Shown here in pieces: positions 22,240 to 34,369 of a DNA stretch of 64,000 bases. The notes beneath the pieces are model-generated. The model saw nothing but the letters and a program-made list of their open reading frames with translations, searched no databases and was not told where the DNA came from. This DNA comes from Morinoia aosen. Its lineage: Eukaryota > Arthropoda > Malacostraca > Amphipoda > Talitridae. Numbering within the stretch: position 1 is the first letter of the stretch; every line of letters starts with the position of its first letter. The position numbers and the translations under genes are program-made. The stretch covers positions 38,790,964 to 38,854,963 of the forward strand of contig CM059556.1 in assembly GCA_030386875.1 (NCBI GenBank), given 5' to 3'.

Positions 22240-23530
22240 GCCAGGTATTGGCTCAGTAATTAATCCAGTTATCAGTTTAGTTACTAGCCCATTTAGTAGC
22301 ACAGTTCTTAGCTCATTCAATTAACTCTCTAAATAGATCAGTAATTGACCAAGTCATTATCAATGCAGTTGTCAGGCAGTTATAAATCCAGTTGAGAGAG
22401 CCATAAATCCAGTTGAGAGAGCCATAAATCCAGTTGAGAGAGCCAGGTTTAAAACACAATTAATAATCATTTATCAAACTAATTTTGCATGAGTTATAAA
22501 CCCATATATTTGCCTTGTCATCAGTTAAATTTAAAAAACCAATAACACTTCACTTGTCTGTTCAGTTATTAGTTAAGTTAAAAACCCAATTTCACTCCAG
22601 TTATCAGCCTAGTTAATTGTTAAGGTATAAGCCCATTCGATACCCCATTTTATAGCCCAGTTACCAGCCCAGTTATCTGTCAAGTTATAAATCTAATTAT
22701 CACCCCAGGTTAAATGCCACTTATCAGCCCAGTTATTAGCTCAGTTATCAACCCAATTGTCAGCTCAGTTACCAGTCCAGTTATTAACCTAGTTACCAGT
22801 CTAGTTATTACCCCAGTTGTCATCCCAGTTATTACCCCAGTTGTCATCCTACTTATTACCCCAGTTATCAGCTCAGTTATTACCTCCGTTGTCATCCCAG
22901 TTATTACCTCAGTTGTCATCGTACTTATTACCCCAGTTATCAGCTCAGTTATTACCTCAATTGCCATCCCAGTTATTACCTCAGTTGTCATCCTATTTAT
23001 TACCCCAGTTACCAGCCCCGTTATTACCTCAGTTGTCATCCCAGTTATTACCTCAGTTGTCATCCCAGTTATTACCCCAGTTACCAGCCCCGTTATTACC
23101 TCAGTTGTCATCCCAGTTATTACCTCAGTTGTCATCCCAGTTATTACCTAAGTTGTCATCCCAGTTATTACCCCAGTTACCAGCCCCGTTATTACCTCAG
23201 TTGTCATCCCAGTTATTACCTCAGTTGTCATCCTACTTATTACCCCAGTTACCAGCCCCGTTATTACCTCAGTTGTCATCCCAGTTATTACCTCAGTTGT
23301 CATCCCAGTTATTACCTCAGTTTTCATCCCAGTTATTACCTCAGTTGTCATCCCAGTTATTACCCCAGTTACCAGCCCCGTTATTACCTCAGTTGTCATC
23401 CCAGTTATTACCTCAGTTGTCATCCTACTTATTACCCCAGTTACCAGCCCAGTTATTAACTCAGTTGTCATCCCAGTTATTACCTCAGTTGTTGCTTCAG
23501 TTATTACCCCAATTAACAGCCCTGTTGTTG
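22240..23530. repeat. 12/24-bp minisatellite with variable higher-order units
   Basis: The base unit is 12 bp (cccagttattac, ctcagttgtcat, cccagttaccag). The homogeneous part runs from about 22710 to 23530, with decayed copies back to 22240, including a 21-bp triplet with ccagttgagagagccataaa at 22388-22445. The landmark accagcccc lies at 23011, 23083, 23179, 23251, 23371 and 23443, spacings of 72, 96, 72, 120 and 72, all multiples of 24. Open frames exist on both strands (up to 252 residues) because 12 is a multiple of 3; none is a credible gene. Confidence 0.9.
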
Positions 23531-24314
23531 CCAGAAAATATTGACAAAACTTTACTTTTAGTTTTTTTTACCTAAAAACAAAGTTGATTTTCAACGCGTT
23601 GCTCCTGCGCTTTTGGAATTTTTCTAATCGTTTCACCATACAAAGAAAAGTTATTGTTTAAATTTTGTATCTCCGTCAAATTATTAAGAAAATTCTTGTT
23701 CAATTTTCTGAACGACGTTAAGAGGAAAGTTCTTGGTTCACACGAAGTTTGCTCACTCGTCCAAACTTTTTGCTCACAAACTTTTGCGTTCGTATTCGAA
23801 ACGACGAACTCAAAGTAATTTAACATTTCAAACATCATGCGTCAGATATCATTTAACTAATAAATTTCAAGCCTAGCTTCGCGAGCCAATTTTTTTCAGC
23901 TCTCTAGATTATAAACAGCAGCGTTGCAGCGAGAGTGTAAAGTCCGAAGAAATGCACTCCTGCGGAGCGCTGCTGGCGTGAACAACGAAAAGCATCCGTG
24001 GGAACTTGAGAGCGCAATTTGAGAAGCATACACGCCAAGTTCCAGCGTCGACTCGTTTTCATTTGGACTGAAGCCCAGCAAGTTCATAGCCCTGGGCCAC
24101 AAACGTCAGCGTTTATCCGCCAAAGGGGCAGACCCTAAGCCTCCCTCTGGCATGTGCGAAGGCGATAGCGCCAGCAAAGTATTCGTATTCATGCAAACGG
24201 AAGCAGGAAACACTTATTGGCTAAAAAATGAGTCCAACCTCAAGCCCCATTGGCCGTATCTTTGGTGGTCTGGCACCCCATCTCCTGGGGAGGCATGGGG
24301 CAAGTGGGCAACTC
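23531..24314. other. Unique stretch, GC-richer in its right half
   Basis: From about 23930 to 24300 the sequence is GC-richer with ATTGG boxes (cttattggct, cccattggcc) and a short imperfect palindrome (ccccatctcctgggg). It might be an old regulatory or untranslated region, but nothing proves it. No gene seen. Confidence 0.4.
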
Positions 24315-24545
24315 AGTGTTAGCCCATTAGACAACTTTGTGTGGGCATCACATTAGGGAACTTTGTGTGGGCAGCACATTAGGGAAATTTGTGTGGGCAT
24401 CACGTTAGGGAACTTTGTGTGGGGCAGCACATCAGGGAACTTTGTGTGGGCATCACATTAGGGAACTTTGTGTGGGCAGCACATCAGGGAACTTTGTGTG
24501 GGCATCAAATTAGGGAACTTTGTGCAAATATCAGTTTAGGAAAAT
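24315..24545. repeat. 26-bp minisatellite, about 9 copies
   Basis: The unit contains cattagggaactttgtgtgg and alternates gcatcaca with gcagcaca. Confidence 0.85.
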
Positions 24546-24839
24546 TTGTTTAGTAAAATCTGATGACTGCTTATGTATTAGAATATTGACCCTCATAATT
24601 ATAAGAGTTAAATTGGAAAACATGAACTATTGGCCAAGCCTCAAAAAAGTCTTTTGTTGTGTCCGATTTTTGCGGTAATATGTAGAATGACACATCTGTT
24701 TTTTCTGGATGATTTTGGATATAAAAAACTATTACTGTTCATAGTAGAACCAAAATTCTGAATTCTGTTCTGACTTTAAACATTACTCTTTGGATATTTT
24801 TGTGTTCAGTTCGTGAAGATCTTGTTTGAAGGCTTAGAT

Positions 24840-25330
24840 ACTCCCGCTTAAAATTATTAAATATATCTGCTTCGAATTACTGAATTACTTAAGGTAGAGT
24901 TCTTAAATATATCCGCTTCGAATTATTGAAGTTCTGAAGTTAAAGTTCGTAAATATATCTCCTTCAAATTGTTGAAGTTCTTAAGTTGAAGTTCTTAAAT
25001 ATATCTCCTTTGAATTGTTGAATTTCTTAAGTTGAAGTTCTTAAGTTGAAGTTCTTAAATAAATCTGCTTCGAATTATTGAAGTTCTTAAGTTGAAGTTC
25101 TTAAATATATCTGCTTCGAATTACTGAATTACTAAAGTTAAAGTTCTCAAATATATCTCCTTCAAATTGTTAAAGTTCTTAAGTTGAAGTTCTTAATATA
25201 TCTCCTTTGAATTGGTGAATTTCTTAAGTTGAAGTTATTAATTCCGGCTTCTAATTATTGAAGTTCTTAAGTTTAAGTTCTTAAATGTATCTGCTTCGAA
25301 TTATTAAAGTACTCAAGTAAATGTTATCAA
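24840..25330. repeat. Degenerate repeat, about 48-50 bp, roughly ten copies
   Basis: Copies share ttcgaattattgaagttctt, aagttgaagttcttaa and atatatctgc, with internal doubling of gaagttcttaagtt. Confidence 0.8.
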
Positions 25331-25841
25331 TCAAAAAGCTCTGAATAGCGCGTACTTAGCTAGATTTCTTTGGTGCCGAGCACTCCAATAGCTTAACAAT
25401 ACAGAACTTATACAAATAGACGACGACTATGGCGAGGTATAAATATAAAAAATTCTTTACAATACCTGGATAACCTCCAAGGTAAGATATCAAGCTTCAA
25501 GATTAGTTAATCATTATTTCGGTATTAGGTATTTAGGTTGAGTATTTCTTTCGCTGGCAGTGAAGTTGCGAAATAGGTTTCGTGCCTAGGGTATTATTCG
25601 TTCTCTAAAAATGTTTATGTTATATTAAACAAACAATATGCACTTGACCATGTACATTCCTAAAAAATAATCTTTCTTCAGTAACACCAGAAAATTATGT
25701 CGAAAATATATCGTTTTGTTCAAGAAAGGATGGAGCGAAGGCACAAAAATTCCATTTGTGACAGCAAGTTCTTTAGTTTTAATCTGTTCCTTTTCACTGA
25801 ACCTTAACTCGCGGTGTACTGAATGTCGAATGTTGGTTACC
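25331..25841. other. Unique AT-rich spacer
   Basis: No gene or element recognised. The start codon of the 430-residue array frame (25716) lies here, but its first 35 residues show no recognised domain. Confidence 0.4.
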
Positions 25842-26940
25842 GTGTATCGTTTGGGAACTGTCAGATACCGTATATCGCTTGTGGACTGTCAGATACCATG
25901 TATCGTTTGGGAACTGTCAGATACCGTGTATCGTTTGGGAACTGTCAGATACCGTATATCGTTTGTGGACTGTCAGATACCATGTATCGTTTGGGAACTG
26001 TCAGATACCGTGTATCGTTTGGGAACTGTCAGATACCGTGTATCGTTTGTGGAGTGTCAGATACCGTGTATCGTTTGGGAACTGTCAGATACCGTGTATC
26101 GTTTGTGGACTGTCAGATACCGTGTATCGTTTGGGAACTGTCAGATACCGTATATCGTTTGTGGACTGTCAGATACCGTATATCGTTTGTGGACTGTCAG
26201 ATACCATGTATCGTTTGGGAACTGTCAGATACCGTGTATCGTTTGGGAACTGTCAGATACCGTATATCGTTTGTGGACTGTCAGATACCATGTATCGTTT
26301 GGGAACTCTCAGATACCGTGTATCGTTTGGGAACTGTCAGATACCGTATATCGTTTGTGGACTGTCAGATACCATGTATCGTTTGGGAACTGTCAGATAT
26401 CGTGTATCGTTTGGGAACTGTCAGATACCGTGTATCGTTTGTGGAGTGTCAGATACCGTGTATCGTTTGGGAACTGTCAGATACCGTGTATCGTTTGTGG
26501 ACTGTCAGATACCGTGTATCGTTTGGGAACTGTCAGATACCGTATATCGTTTGTGGACTGTCAGATACCATGTATCGTTTGGGAACTGTCAGATACCGTG
26601 TATCGTTTGGGAACTGTCAGATACCGTGTATCGTTTGGGAACTGTCAGATACCGTGTATCGCTTGGGGACTGTCAGATACCGTGTATCGTTTGGGGACTG
26701 CCAGATACCGTGTATCGTTTGGGAACTGTCACATACCGTGTATCGTTTGGGGACTGTCAGATACCGTGTATCGTTTGGGGACTGCTAGATACCGTGTATC
26801 GTTTGTGGACTGTCAGATACCGTGTATCGTTTGGGAACTGTCAGATACCGTGTATCGTTTGGGAACTGTCAGATACCGTGTATCGACTGTGAGCTGCAAG
26901 ATACCGTGTACCAACTGGGTACTGTCAGATACCGTGTATT
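25842..26940. repeat. 28-bp minisatellite with 84-bp trimer and 392-bp internal duplication, about 39 copies
   Basis: The unit contains gtcagataccgtgtatcgtt. A trimer (84 bp) is marked by accatg at 25895 and 25979, and again at 26203, 26287 and 26371. A larger block repeats 392 bp apart: accatg 25979 to 26371 and ggagtg 26051 to 26443, which is 14 units. Frames of 430, 321 and 337 residues are open in all three phases with the same peptides (DTVYRLGTVRYRVSFGNCQI), as expected when 28 is not a multiple of 3. They are not supported as genes. Confidence 0.95.
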
Positions 26941-27063
26941 ACGGTGACGGTGACGATGCAGTTACCGTGAACCGCATTAAGCTGTCTGTTACCGTGGGAC
27001 GACCTTGATCTCTGGGCATTTTACGAAAAAATAACCATTTCCGTAGACCAATCAAGAACTATC

Positions 27064-27118
27064 CAAGTAACGGTTTGCACACACATACACACATGCGCAA
27101 ACACATACACAAATACGT
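27064..27118. repeat. (CA)n-rich microsatellite, left
   Basis: An imperfect CA/CG tract (gcacacacatacacacatgc) borders the GC-rich island at 27119-27339. Confidence 0.85.
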
Positions 27119-27339
27119 TCGTTCACCTGGGATTCCTGGGATTCCTGGGATGTAGTTCGGGCCTGACAGGCCCGGGCCATGCTGATGCACCGCCCTCAAC
27201 GACGACTCGCCGCTACATTTCCCCCACTCGCAGCTGCGCCACCTGCTGCAGGAGGCTGTTGCCCGCCGCAGGCTGGTAGTAATGCGGTATCGGAGGTCGA
27301 TCCGGGACCGACGCCAAGAACTTATCCAACCTTGTATCG
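27119..27339. other. GC-rich island between CA tracts, possible exon on either strand
   Basis: This 220-bp block is GC-rich, unlike the region around it. The reverse strand has a frame with FLASVPDRPPIPHYYQPAAG then NSLLQQVAQLRVGEM, and the forward strand has one with LRHLLQEAVARRRLVV. Both favour G or C at codon position 3, as expected when one is coding and the other mirrors it. On the reverse strand a different frame carries PGIPGIPG just before a possible splice donor (cag|gtgaac). No family is recognised. Conserved coding is possible but unproven. Confidence 0.3.
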
Positions 27340-27470
27340 TTTTCACATACACATACACACGCGCAAACAAACACACACAAACATACACACGTGCGAACAC
27401 ACACAGGTGCGAACACTCACACACACATACACAAGTGCAAACACACACACACACACACACTACACAGCAT
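27340..27470. repeat. (CA)n-rich microsatellite, right
   Basis: An imperfect tract of acacac with atac, gcg and caaac interruptions. Reverse-strand frames rich in C and V are artefacts of it. Confidence 0.9.
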
Positions 27471-27689
27471 CCATACCATAGCCGATGTCAGACAGAGGCT
27501 TCGTTCGATCCCAAGCCAATCGAAGACACGAAAACTTCGCCTCATTTGAGGGCTGTCATCTTTAAGCAGATTACAGTTTTGAGTCGCGGCCAAGAGACAG
27601 GACAGCGTTTGTCAGCGCGAGCACCTCGTGTGGGAGGACGGTGTTGGCTTCTTGCTGAGCCCGGCGGGGTGCAGGAGAGGGTAGTCGGC

Positions 27690-28545
27690 TAACTCGGGGA
27701 CACAAACCGTTAGCCGGTGTTATTCTGGGGCACCCACCGTTAGCCGGTGTCATTCTGGGACACTCACCGTTAGCCGGTGTTATTCTGGGGCACTCACCGT
27801 TAGCCGGTGTTATTCTGGGACACTCACCGTTAGCCGGTGTTATTCTGAGACGCTAACTCTGGGACACAAGCCAATAGCCGGTGTTACTCTGGGACACAAA
27901 CCGTTAGCCGGTGTTATTCTAGGACACTAACTCTGGGACACAAGCCAATAGCCGGTGTTACTCTGGGACACAAACCGTTAGCCGGTGTTACCCTGGGACA
28001 CAATCAAACAAACAAATAAACATCGGCATCTTTGGGATGCTTTATTTCCAATCAAGCCTGAGACATATGATCTTAGCATTGGTTTTTCAAATGTCTTATA
28101 ACTAACACTATACATAGGACACCATGACGGTTCCTCCGTAAAGCCGGTACCCATTTCCGACACCTGGGTCGAGTGGGGTATTGTGCTTGAGCTTTCCCTT
28201 ATACCCAACGGGGAAAATCGCAGCACCAGCGCCGGGATACGAACCGGCGACTCCAACATACAAGTCCGATCCCTTAACCGCTGTGTCACCACGAGCACAA
28301 ACCGTTAGCCGGTGTTACTCTGGGACACAAACCTTTAGCCGATGTTACCCTGGCACACAAACCGTTAGCCGGTGTTACTCTGGGACACAAACCGTTAGCC
28401 GGAGTTACTCTGGGACACAAACCGTCAGCCAGTGTTACTCTGGGACACAAACCGTTAGCCGGTGTTACTCTGGGACATTAACCGTTAGCTGTTGTTATTC
28501 TCAAACGCTAACTCTGGGACACAAACCGTTAACCAGCGTTACGCC
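27690..28545. repeat. 30-bp minisatellite split by a SINE
   Basis: The unit contains ccgttagccggtgttattct and gggacac at 30 bp. It runs 27690-28003 and resumes at 28296-28545. The interruption at 28004-28294 is a SINE. Variants include a 10-20-bp insertion (actctgggacacaagccaat) that itself recurs. Confidence 0.9.
28004..28294 (-). mobile_element. tRNA-derived SINE inserted in the 30-bp array
   Basis: Read on the reverse strand, the element starts with a tRNA-like head: A-box region tggtgacacagcggttaagg (28277-28292) and B box ggttcgtatcc (28235-28245). A body of about 200 bp follows, ending in a TTTG-rich tail (tgtttatttgtttgtttg). The array sequence cacaa is doubled at the junctions (27999-28003 and 28296-28300). 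Removing the insert and one cacaa restores array phase. It is not the same SINE as at 18699. Confidence 0.85.
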
Positions 28546-31234
28546 ATCATAAGCTTAGGGTAAATATTGTCAATTTATGGGCATGTAAAAAACAAATCTG
28601 CAAAGTTTATGCGTTGTAAGTACAAAACTGCATGGAAAATGTCCCTTTTTGGCTGTCGTTTCATCTTATACGAAGTTACCCCAACAATGGCGTAATGCTG
28701 TAAGTGTGACTATGTCGCTAATTTCCTGCGACGCATCAAAACCTACTTAATGTCCTAATCGACTTTAAGGGTTAAGAAATACAATATTCGCAACCAGAAG
28801 ATTTCTTAATCGATTTTCGTTTCACAAAACTTTTAGGGGTTCAAAGAGATTCCCGCTTCACCAGAATTTCTCCTCCTGCAGGTGCAAACGAATAACTAAT
28901 TACATTAAACCGATACAAATGGTACTTCACAATATTACAATATGTCAGTTGTTAACTCAAAATTATACTTTATTCAATGGCTACACCACTCTCCCGTAAC
29001 CGTCCACTTACTGATAGCACAACTGCTCGGCGCCCATCAATACAAGGATACCGAGACGTAGAAAGCACACAGTGCGCGAGAAGTTTAAGTTGAAGAATAC
29101 TTGATTTACAAAACCCAGGGTTCGAACGTTATCCCCGCTGGTTGAGATACTGAAAACCACAGTATCGTTAGGAACCAAGCTTAGCAGCTGCTCGTATGAC
29201 ACTTCATTTAAATTTCACTTATTACACAAATAAACACTTTAAACCTCGCCTAATGCTCACCTTCAACTTTAATACCATTGGCACTGACAAGATGAAGTTA
29301 GCTCGGGAAGCTATTTTAGGAAATTAGGAGGAAATACAATTGAAGGAACCTATCCTCGGTATAGGACAGGTAGAGTTGTAAGCGTTAAGCTAATCGTTGC
29401 GTTAGGCATTGCCCGAAAGAATTAGTTTATTTAACTTTCTCTTAATTTAGAGCAACTTTCAATAATTAAACATTTTAGTAAAATTATGCAAGATGAAAGT
29501 TAACTCTTTAAGTGAAAAGGACTCAGTCCAACTTTTGAATTAAATGGTTAAGTTGACGTGACTATAATGTCACTCTTCCAGAGACCTTGGTCACATTGGA
29601 AGTTAATATTTCCTTCAATTCATCATTCAGATGGTTATTTTTACATTTAAAAGTTCATTTATTTACTCTCCTTAATTTTACTTCATTAAGAGAGAAGTTA
29701 AAAACCGAGGTAAGGTAAAGAAGTAACAAAACGCCATGCAGAGAAAAACTAAATGAACGAAATTGAAATAGTGGCCACTACAAATAATAAATAGGAAATT
29801 GAGAGCGCAGCCAATGGAAAATTAACTGAAGAGGCTTCCCAGCAATACTCTGGTGCTAAAGGCCGATTCAAAGAGCTGCCTCTCAGTCTCCTCCACTCTG
29901 TGCCGCCCTGGCTCTGTTTGTTTTTCGGTACTTGATCGGGACCTCGGTTCATACCGAGGCTCTTCTTTCGTCGTCGGAGCGAAGAACAACGGATGATTCG
30001 CGACAACTAAAAACTCCCCAAATTCTTCGAATCTTGACCCAAGTTGCAAAAAAATGAAGTAAACATTTAATCGGGTCGGCTTTGGAGATCCACCTATGAG
30101 TTTGTGTTCAAGGGTTGATGAACGTGCAGTTGCATGTTTGCTTCATAACATTTTAGCTTTATAATAATTTCTACATTTTCTTTAAAACATTTTTACTTTG
30201 CATAAATTTTTATAACATTTTTCTCAACAAATGAACATTTTAGATTAAGCATCAAAAATCTCTGAAAAATAAACTGTGACCTGCTACTTGGAAAATAAAC
30301 ATTGGTAACTTTCTGTGCATAGTGCCGGGATGTCTAGAGAGAATGAGTTGGGATTCAGAGGTGTTAGGAAGTTGCAACTCATCCCTCTGTGCAAATTTCA
30401 TTATAAGCAAACTTTTTGGACATTTGAGGAAAGAACATCGCTTACATTAAAATGCGTCAAATCGATAAACGATAGGCATTGTGACGTCTATGGTGTTCAT
30501 CTATCAGGTACTGGATGTTGGAGTCTAAATCCGGGAAAAACCTCTCAGAGTATGAATAATATTTTTTTTCTAATATAAAATTGCAGAGCTGAATTATACG
30601 GAGTGTCATACAAATGAATTCAGAGCGAATTAGCTTTTATTTCTACGGTATATGCACATGCGAGCTAATTTGCAAAGATTTTACTTTCAAGTTTCGGATC
30701 ATTTAACAAAATATGCAAAATATCATGTTTCGTTTTTTATCGCTGCCGGACCAAATTGTAAATTTGCTCACTGTGTTTGCATAGTTTCTTTTCTTATATT
30801 CATGGTCGCGAAGCTTTGAAAACTGCAAAATGTCTCAAAATATGAACTCATGCTTCGACTGACGATTACTCGCGGATTTTTTGTTTTTCTTTCAGGTGCA
30901 ACTGAGTTTTTCCTAAGACATTAAATTTTTTTAATCTTGACGCTGTTGTCTTTGTTTTATTCCATTAGAATTAAATTATTTATTTCAATAAACGTTTTCA
31001 TCAAAACAAAATGCCTCAATACTGTGCAGTCAAAGATAGATTACATTTTTTGAAGAGACCGTATGTTTAAGTAGGCTTCAAGTTTTTCAGTTTTAGAATG
31101 TAATCTCAACTTAACTCAAAATTTTATCATTCCAAAGTTAAGTGGATTTTAGGCTGAGCTTGTCCTCATTTGACAGTTCGTACACAACTCACTTCACGTG
31201 TCAAGCTCAAAGATTATTTTTGAATGTTCAGCAA
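28546..31234. other. Unique AT-rich stretch, no gene recognised
   Basis: Several short frames occur. The most protein-like is a reverse frame at 29822-30049 (75 residues, charged middle KEEPRYEPRSRSSTEKQTEP), but the overlapping frame is also open and neither matches a known family. No repeats or element ends were seen. Confidence 0.4.
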
Positions 31235-31530
31235 CATTTTGATGTGAGTTCTAATGGCAATTACTCTGAAAGTATTCCTTATTTTTTTGCGATTCCTTCC
31301 AATATGAAATTCCGTTGCAATTCTTCTCAAAGTAATCCTCATTTTTGCCAAATATAATGCCTCTCAATAAGTCATTCTTCTCAAAATAATTTTTATTTTT
31401 TTTTGCAATTGCAATTCTGCTCAGTAAGGAATTCAGTTGCGATTTCTTCCAAAGTCTCCCCTAATTTTTCAATTGCGATTCCTCTCAAAGCATTCGTTAT
31501 TTTTCAATCAGCCACCTGCTACTCGCAATC
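31235..31530. repeat. Degenerate repeat, about 37-50 bp
   Basis: Drifting copies share gcaattcttctcaaagtaat and a T-rich tail. Confidence 0.6.
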
Positions 31531-31849
31531 GCACAACTTGAACAACTCATGGCAACTTAACTCTCGAATTTTCCCTATTGCTCGCTCAGCAGTCCCTAGA
31601 CTTTCCTTAAGAAGATTCGAAGTCTAAGGCTCAACTTCCGCCCGCACTTTCTTCTCACACCTCAGCCCACTTTTTGATGGAGATGTACGTCTCTCAGCCG
31701 AAGCCCTTGAGCGTTTTCTCTCATCTCAGAGAAGTTATCTGTTCGCTTAGCGCCTTTTCAAAGCTGGAAATTCAAAGATACGAGGCGAGTGTGAGGCGCT
31801 TGCAGCGGTGCTCGTTAGGAGCATTTCTCAGGAGGTGTTTATCCTGCAC

Positions 31850-32410
31850 TGGTGTTGTATTACTCTGCAGTGGAGCAGTTGAACAGAAGTCAGTGGAAGT
31901 ACGGCATTTGGGATTAGAATGGGAGTGTAGTGTTCTGAATTTAAATTATTTTGAGACAAAGAATTTCAGTTGGTTTTATATCACTCTGCAGTGGAGAAGT
32001 TGAACGAAAGTCGGTGAAAGAATGACATTTGAGAGAAGAATGGAAGTGGGGTTTTCTGAATTTGAGTTGAGACGAAAAATTTCAGTTGGTGTTGTATAAC
32101 TTTGTGGTGGAACAGGTGAACAAAATTCAGTGAAAGTACGGCATTTGAGACAAGAATGGGAGAAAGGTGTTTTGAATTTGTGTTATTTTGAGACAAAGAA
32201 TGTCAGTTGGAAAGAATGTCAGCGACTCGAGGGTTAAGAATTTGAATGTGTAGGACTGAGTATAGACAATTTTGGGACGAAGAATTTCGATGATGAAAAT
32301 CCCTGAATTTTTGTTGAGTGGGGATGGAAGCCACTGAACATGTACGACTTTGAGATGAATAATTTGAACGGAAGTCACTAAATATGGCCCTCATAGAGAT
32401 GAAAAATTTG
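31850..32410. repeat. Degenerate repeat of about 120 bp, three clear and more decayed copies
   Basis: Copies begin near 31851, 31972 and 32087 with ggtgttgtat-actctgcagtgg, then gttgaacaaaagtcagtgaa, and end gagacaaagaatttcagtt. Further decayed pieces run to about 32410. Confidence 0.8.
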
Positions 32411-32725
32411 AACTTGAGAATCACTTTTAGCTTAGATTGTAATTATTTTTTTTAACTACATGACTGTCGACCATTACAAGGCTGACGGAACGAAACGTGA
32501 TGCTATTTTTATGTTTTAGAAAGAGAAAAATCTTGACCATGGTTTCTGTAATCCAATAAAATCGAGTACACAGAGACTTCTCAGCAGCGTAGATCATTTC
32601 AAATCTGATGAAAAATTGTAGGTTGCTGACACACTTATAATTCTGATTGAGACTTGAATTTTAAAGGTTTTCCGATAAGTGCATTGCGATAGAATCTGGG
32701 GTCAGACTGTTTTGAGATCTCAGGG
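32411..32725. other. Unique spacer, nothing recognised
   Basis: AT-rich sequence without repeat or coding signal. Confidence 0.4.
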
Positions 32726-33534
32726 CAAAGTTATTTCATTCATACCCATTAAACCTACTGAATAATATTACTACACAGAGCGCAAAGTTATTTTATTCAT
32801 ATCTATACCTATATAACATGCTGAAAAATATTACTACACAGAGCGCAAAGTTATTTTATTCATATCTATACCTATATAACATGCTGAAAAATATTACTAC
32901 ACAGAGCGCAAAGTTATTTTATTCATATCTTTACCTATATAACATGCTGAAAAATATTACTACACAGAGCGCAAAGTTATTTCATTCATATCTATACCTA
33001 TATAACATGCTGAATAATATTACTACACAGAGCGCAAAGTTATTTCATTCATATCTATACCTATATAACATGCTGAAAAATATTACTACACAGAGCGCAA
33101 AGTTATTTTATTCATATCTATACCTATATAACATGCTGAAAAATATTACTACACAGAGCGCAAAGTTATTTCATTCATATCTATACCTATATAACATGCT
33201 GAAAAATATTACTACACAGAGCGCAAAGTTATTTTATTCATATCTATACCTATATAACATGCTGAAAAATATTACTACACAGAGCGCAAAGTTATTTTAT
33301 TCATATCTTTACCTATATAACATGCTGAAAAATATTACTACACAGAGCGCAAAGTTATTTCATTCATATCTATACCTATATAACATGCTGAATAATATTA
33401 CTACACAGAGCGCAAAGTTATTTCATTCATATCTATACCTATATAACATGCTGAAAAATATTACTACACAGAGCGCAAAGTTATTTCATTCATATCTATA
33501 CCTATATAACATGCTGAATAATATTACTACACAG
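32726..33534. repeat. 63-bp minisatellite, left part, about 13 copies
   Basis: The unit contains cagagcgcaaagttatttta, then tcatatctatacctatataa and catgctgaaaaatattacta. As 63 is 21 codons, a 263-residue frame of 21-residue repeats (MLKNITTQSAKLFYSYLYLY) stays open. It ends inside the inserted element, so there is no evidence of a gene. The same array resumes at 33891. Confidence 0.95.
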
Positions 33535-33890
33535 CCCCTCAGGGGGATACAATTATTGTATCTATGGGAACTAGCGCTCCCAGGGGGACAATGTGAGGGC
33601 CCGAGCTAAAGGTTAGGTAGGCTTTCTTTTGTTAAAATAGAATAGGTTTTGTTGTGTTACGGACCATCTTTTTTTCGGTTCACTGCTGTCCTGTTTTTCA
33701 CCGCCTACCACTTTCTTCTTCAACTTTTTCTTGTTTCATGAACTTCTTTCTTAGCTTTCTGTTTCTGTGCCCTTTCTGCATAGATTCCACGTTCCCTTAG
33801 CTCCATACTAAATGGTGCCTTCTTCCTTCCTCTCTTTACATCTCATTGTTGAGGATAGGGAGGCTTAAACTAACTAATAAACTAATAAAC
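33535..33890 (+). mobile_element. 356-bp retroposon-like insertion with 13-bp TSD
   Basis: The insertion is bounded by perfect copies of tattactacacag (33522-33534 and 33891-33903), which belong to the 63-bp array. It starts cccctcagggggataca and ends in a short tandem tail (actaactaataaactaataa). A 13-bp TSD and a simple 3' tail suit target-primed reverse transcription, hence a 5'-truncated LINE 3' end or a SINE. No pol III boxes or coding frame were recognised, so the family is unknown. Confidence 0.8.
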
Positions 33891-34155
33891 TATTACTACA
33901 CAGAGCGCAAAGTTATTTCATTCATATCTATACCTATATAACATGCTGGATAATATTACTACACAGAGCGCAAAGCAATTTTATTCATATCTATACCTAT
34001 ATAACATGCTGAAAAATATTACTACACAGAGCGCAAAGTTATTTTATTCATATCTAAACCTATATAACATGCTGGATAATATTACTATACAGAGCGCAAA
34101 GTTATTTTATTCATATCTACACCTATATAACATGCTGGATAATATTACTACACAG
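33891..34155. repeat. 63-bp minisatellite, right part, about four copies
   Basis: Continues the array left of the insertion, with the variant ctggataatatt more common here than on the left. Confidence 0.95.
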
Positions 34156-34369
34156 ATACAAACGAGAAAACAAAAGGAAACAGTTTGTTATCTATCAACA
34201 CTTTTAAATTCAAATACACAAAGATTTTCATGCAACTTGACCTCATAGATGATCAGGCTAGGTTAATTTAGAAATTCTCACGTTGGTTTTGACCATCATG
34301 TGCGAATCGAAGCTCAAGAATTTAAACTGCAAAGAACAGACAAATGCCAAATAGCACGCGAATAAAACT

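Noticed and set aside
22710-23575. Long frames on both strands of the 12/24-bp array
   Set aside because: Both strands and several phases are open because the unit is a multiple of 3; there is no non-repeat domain.
25716-27008. 430-residue open frame as a gene
   Set aside because: It lies on the 28-bp array. The same peptides are open in all three forward frames, which is explained by the repeat unit lacking stops.
29822-30049. 75-residue charged reverse frame as a gene
   Set aside because: An overlapping frame is equally open and no family is recognised.
32818-33609. 263-residue frame with 21-residue repeats
   Set aside because: The unit is 63 bp, so any stop-free phase stays open. The frame ends in an inserted retroposon.
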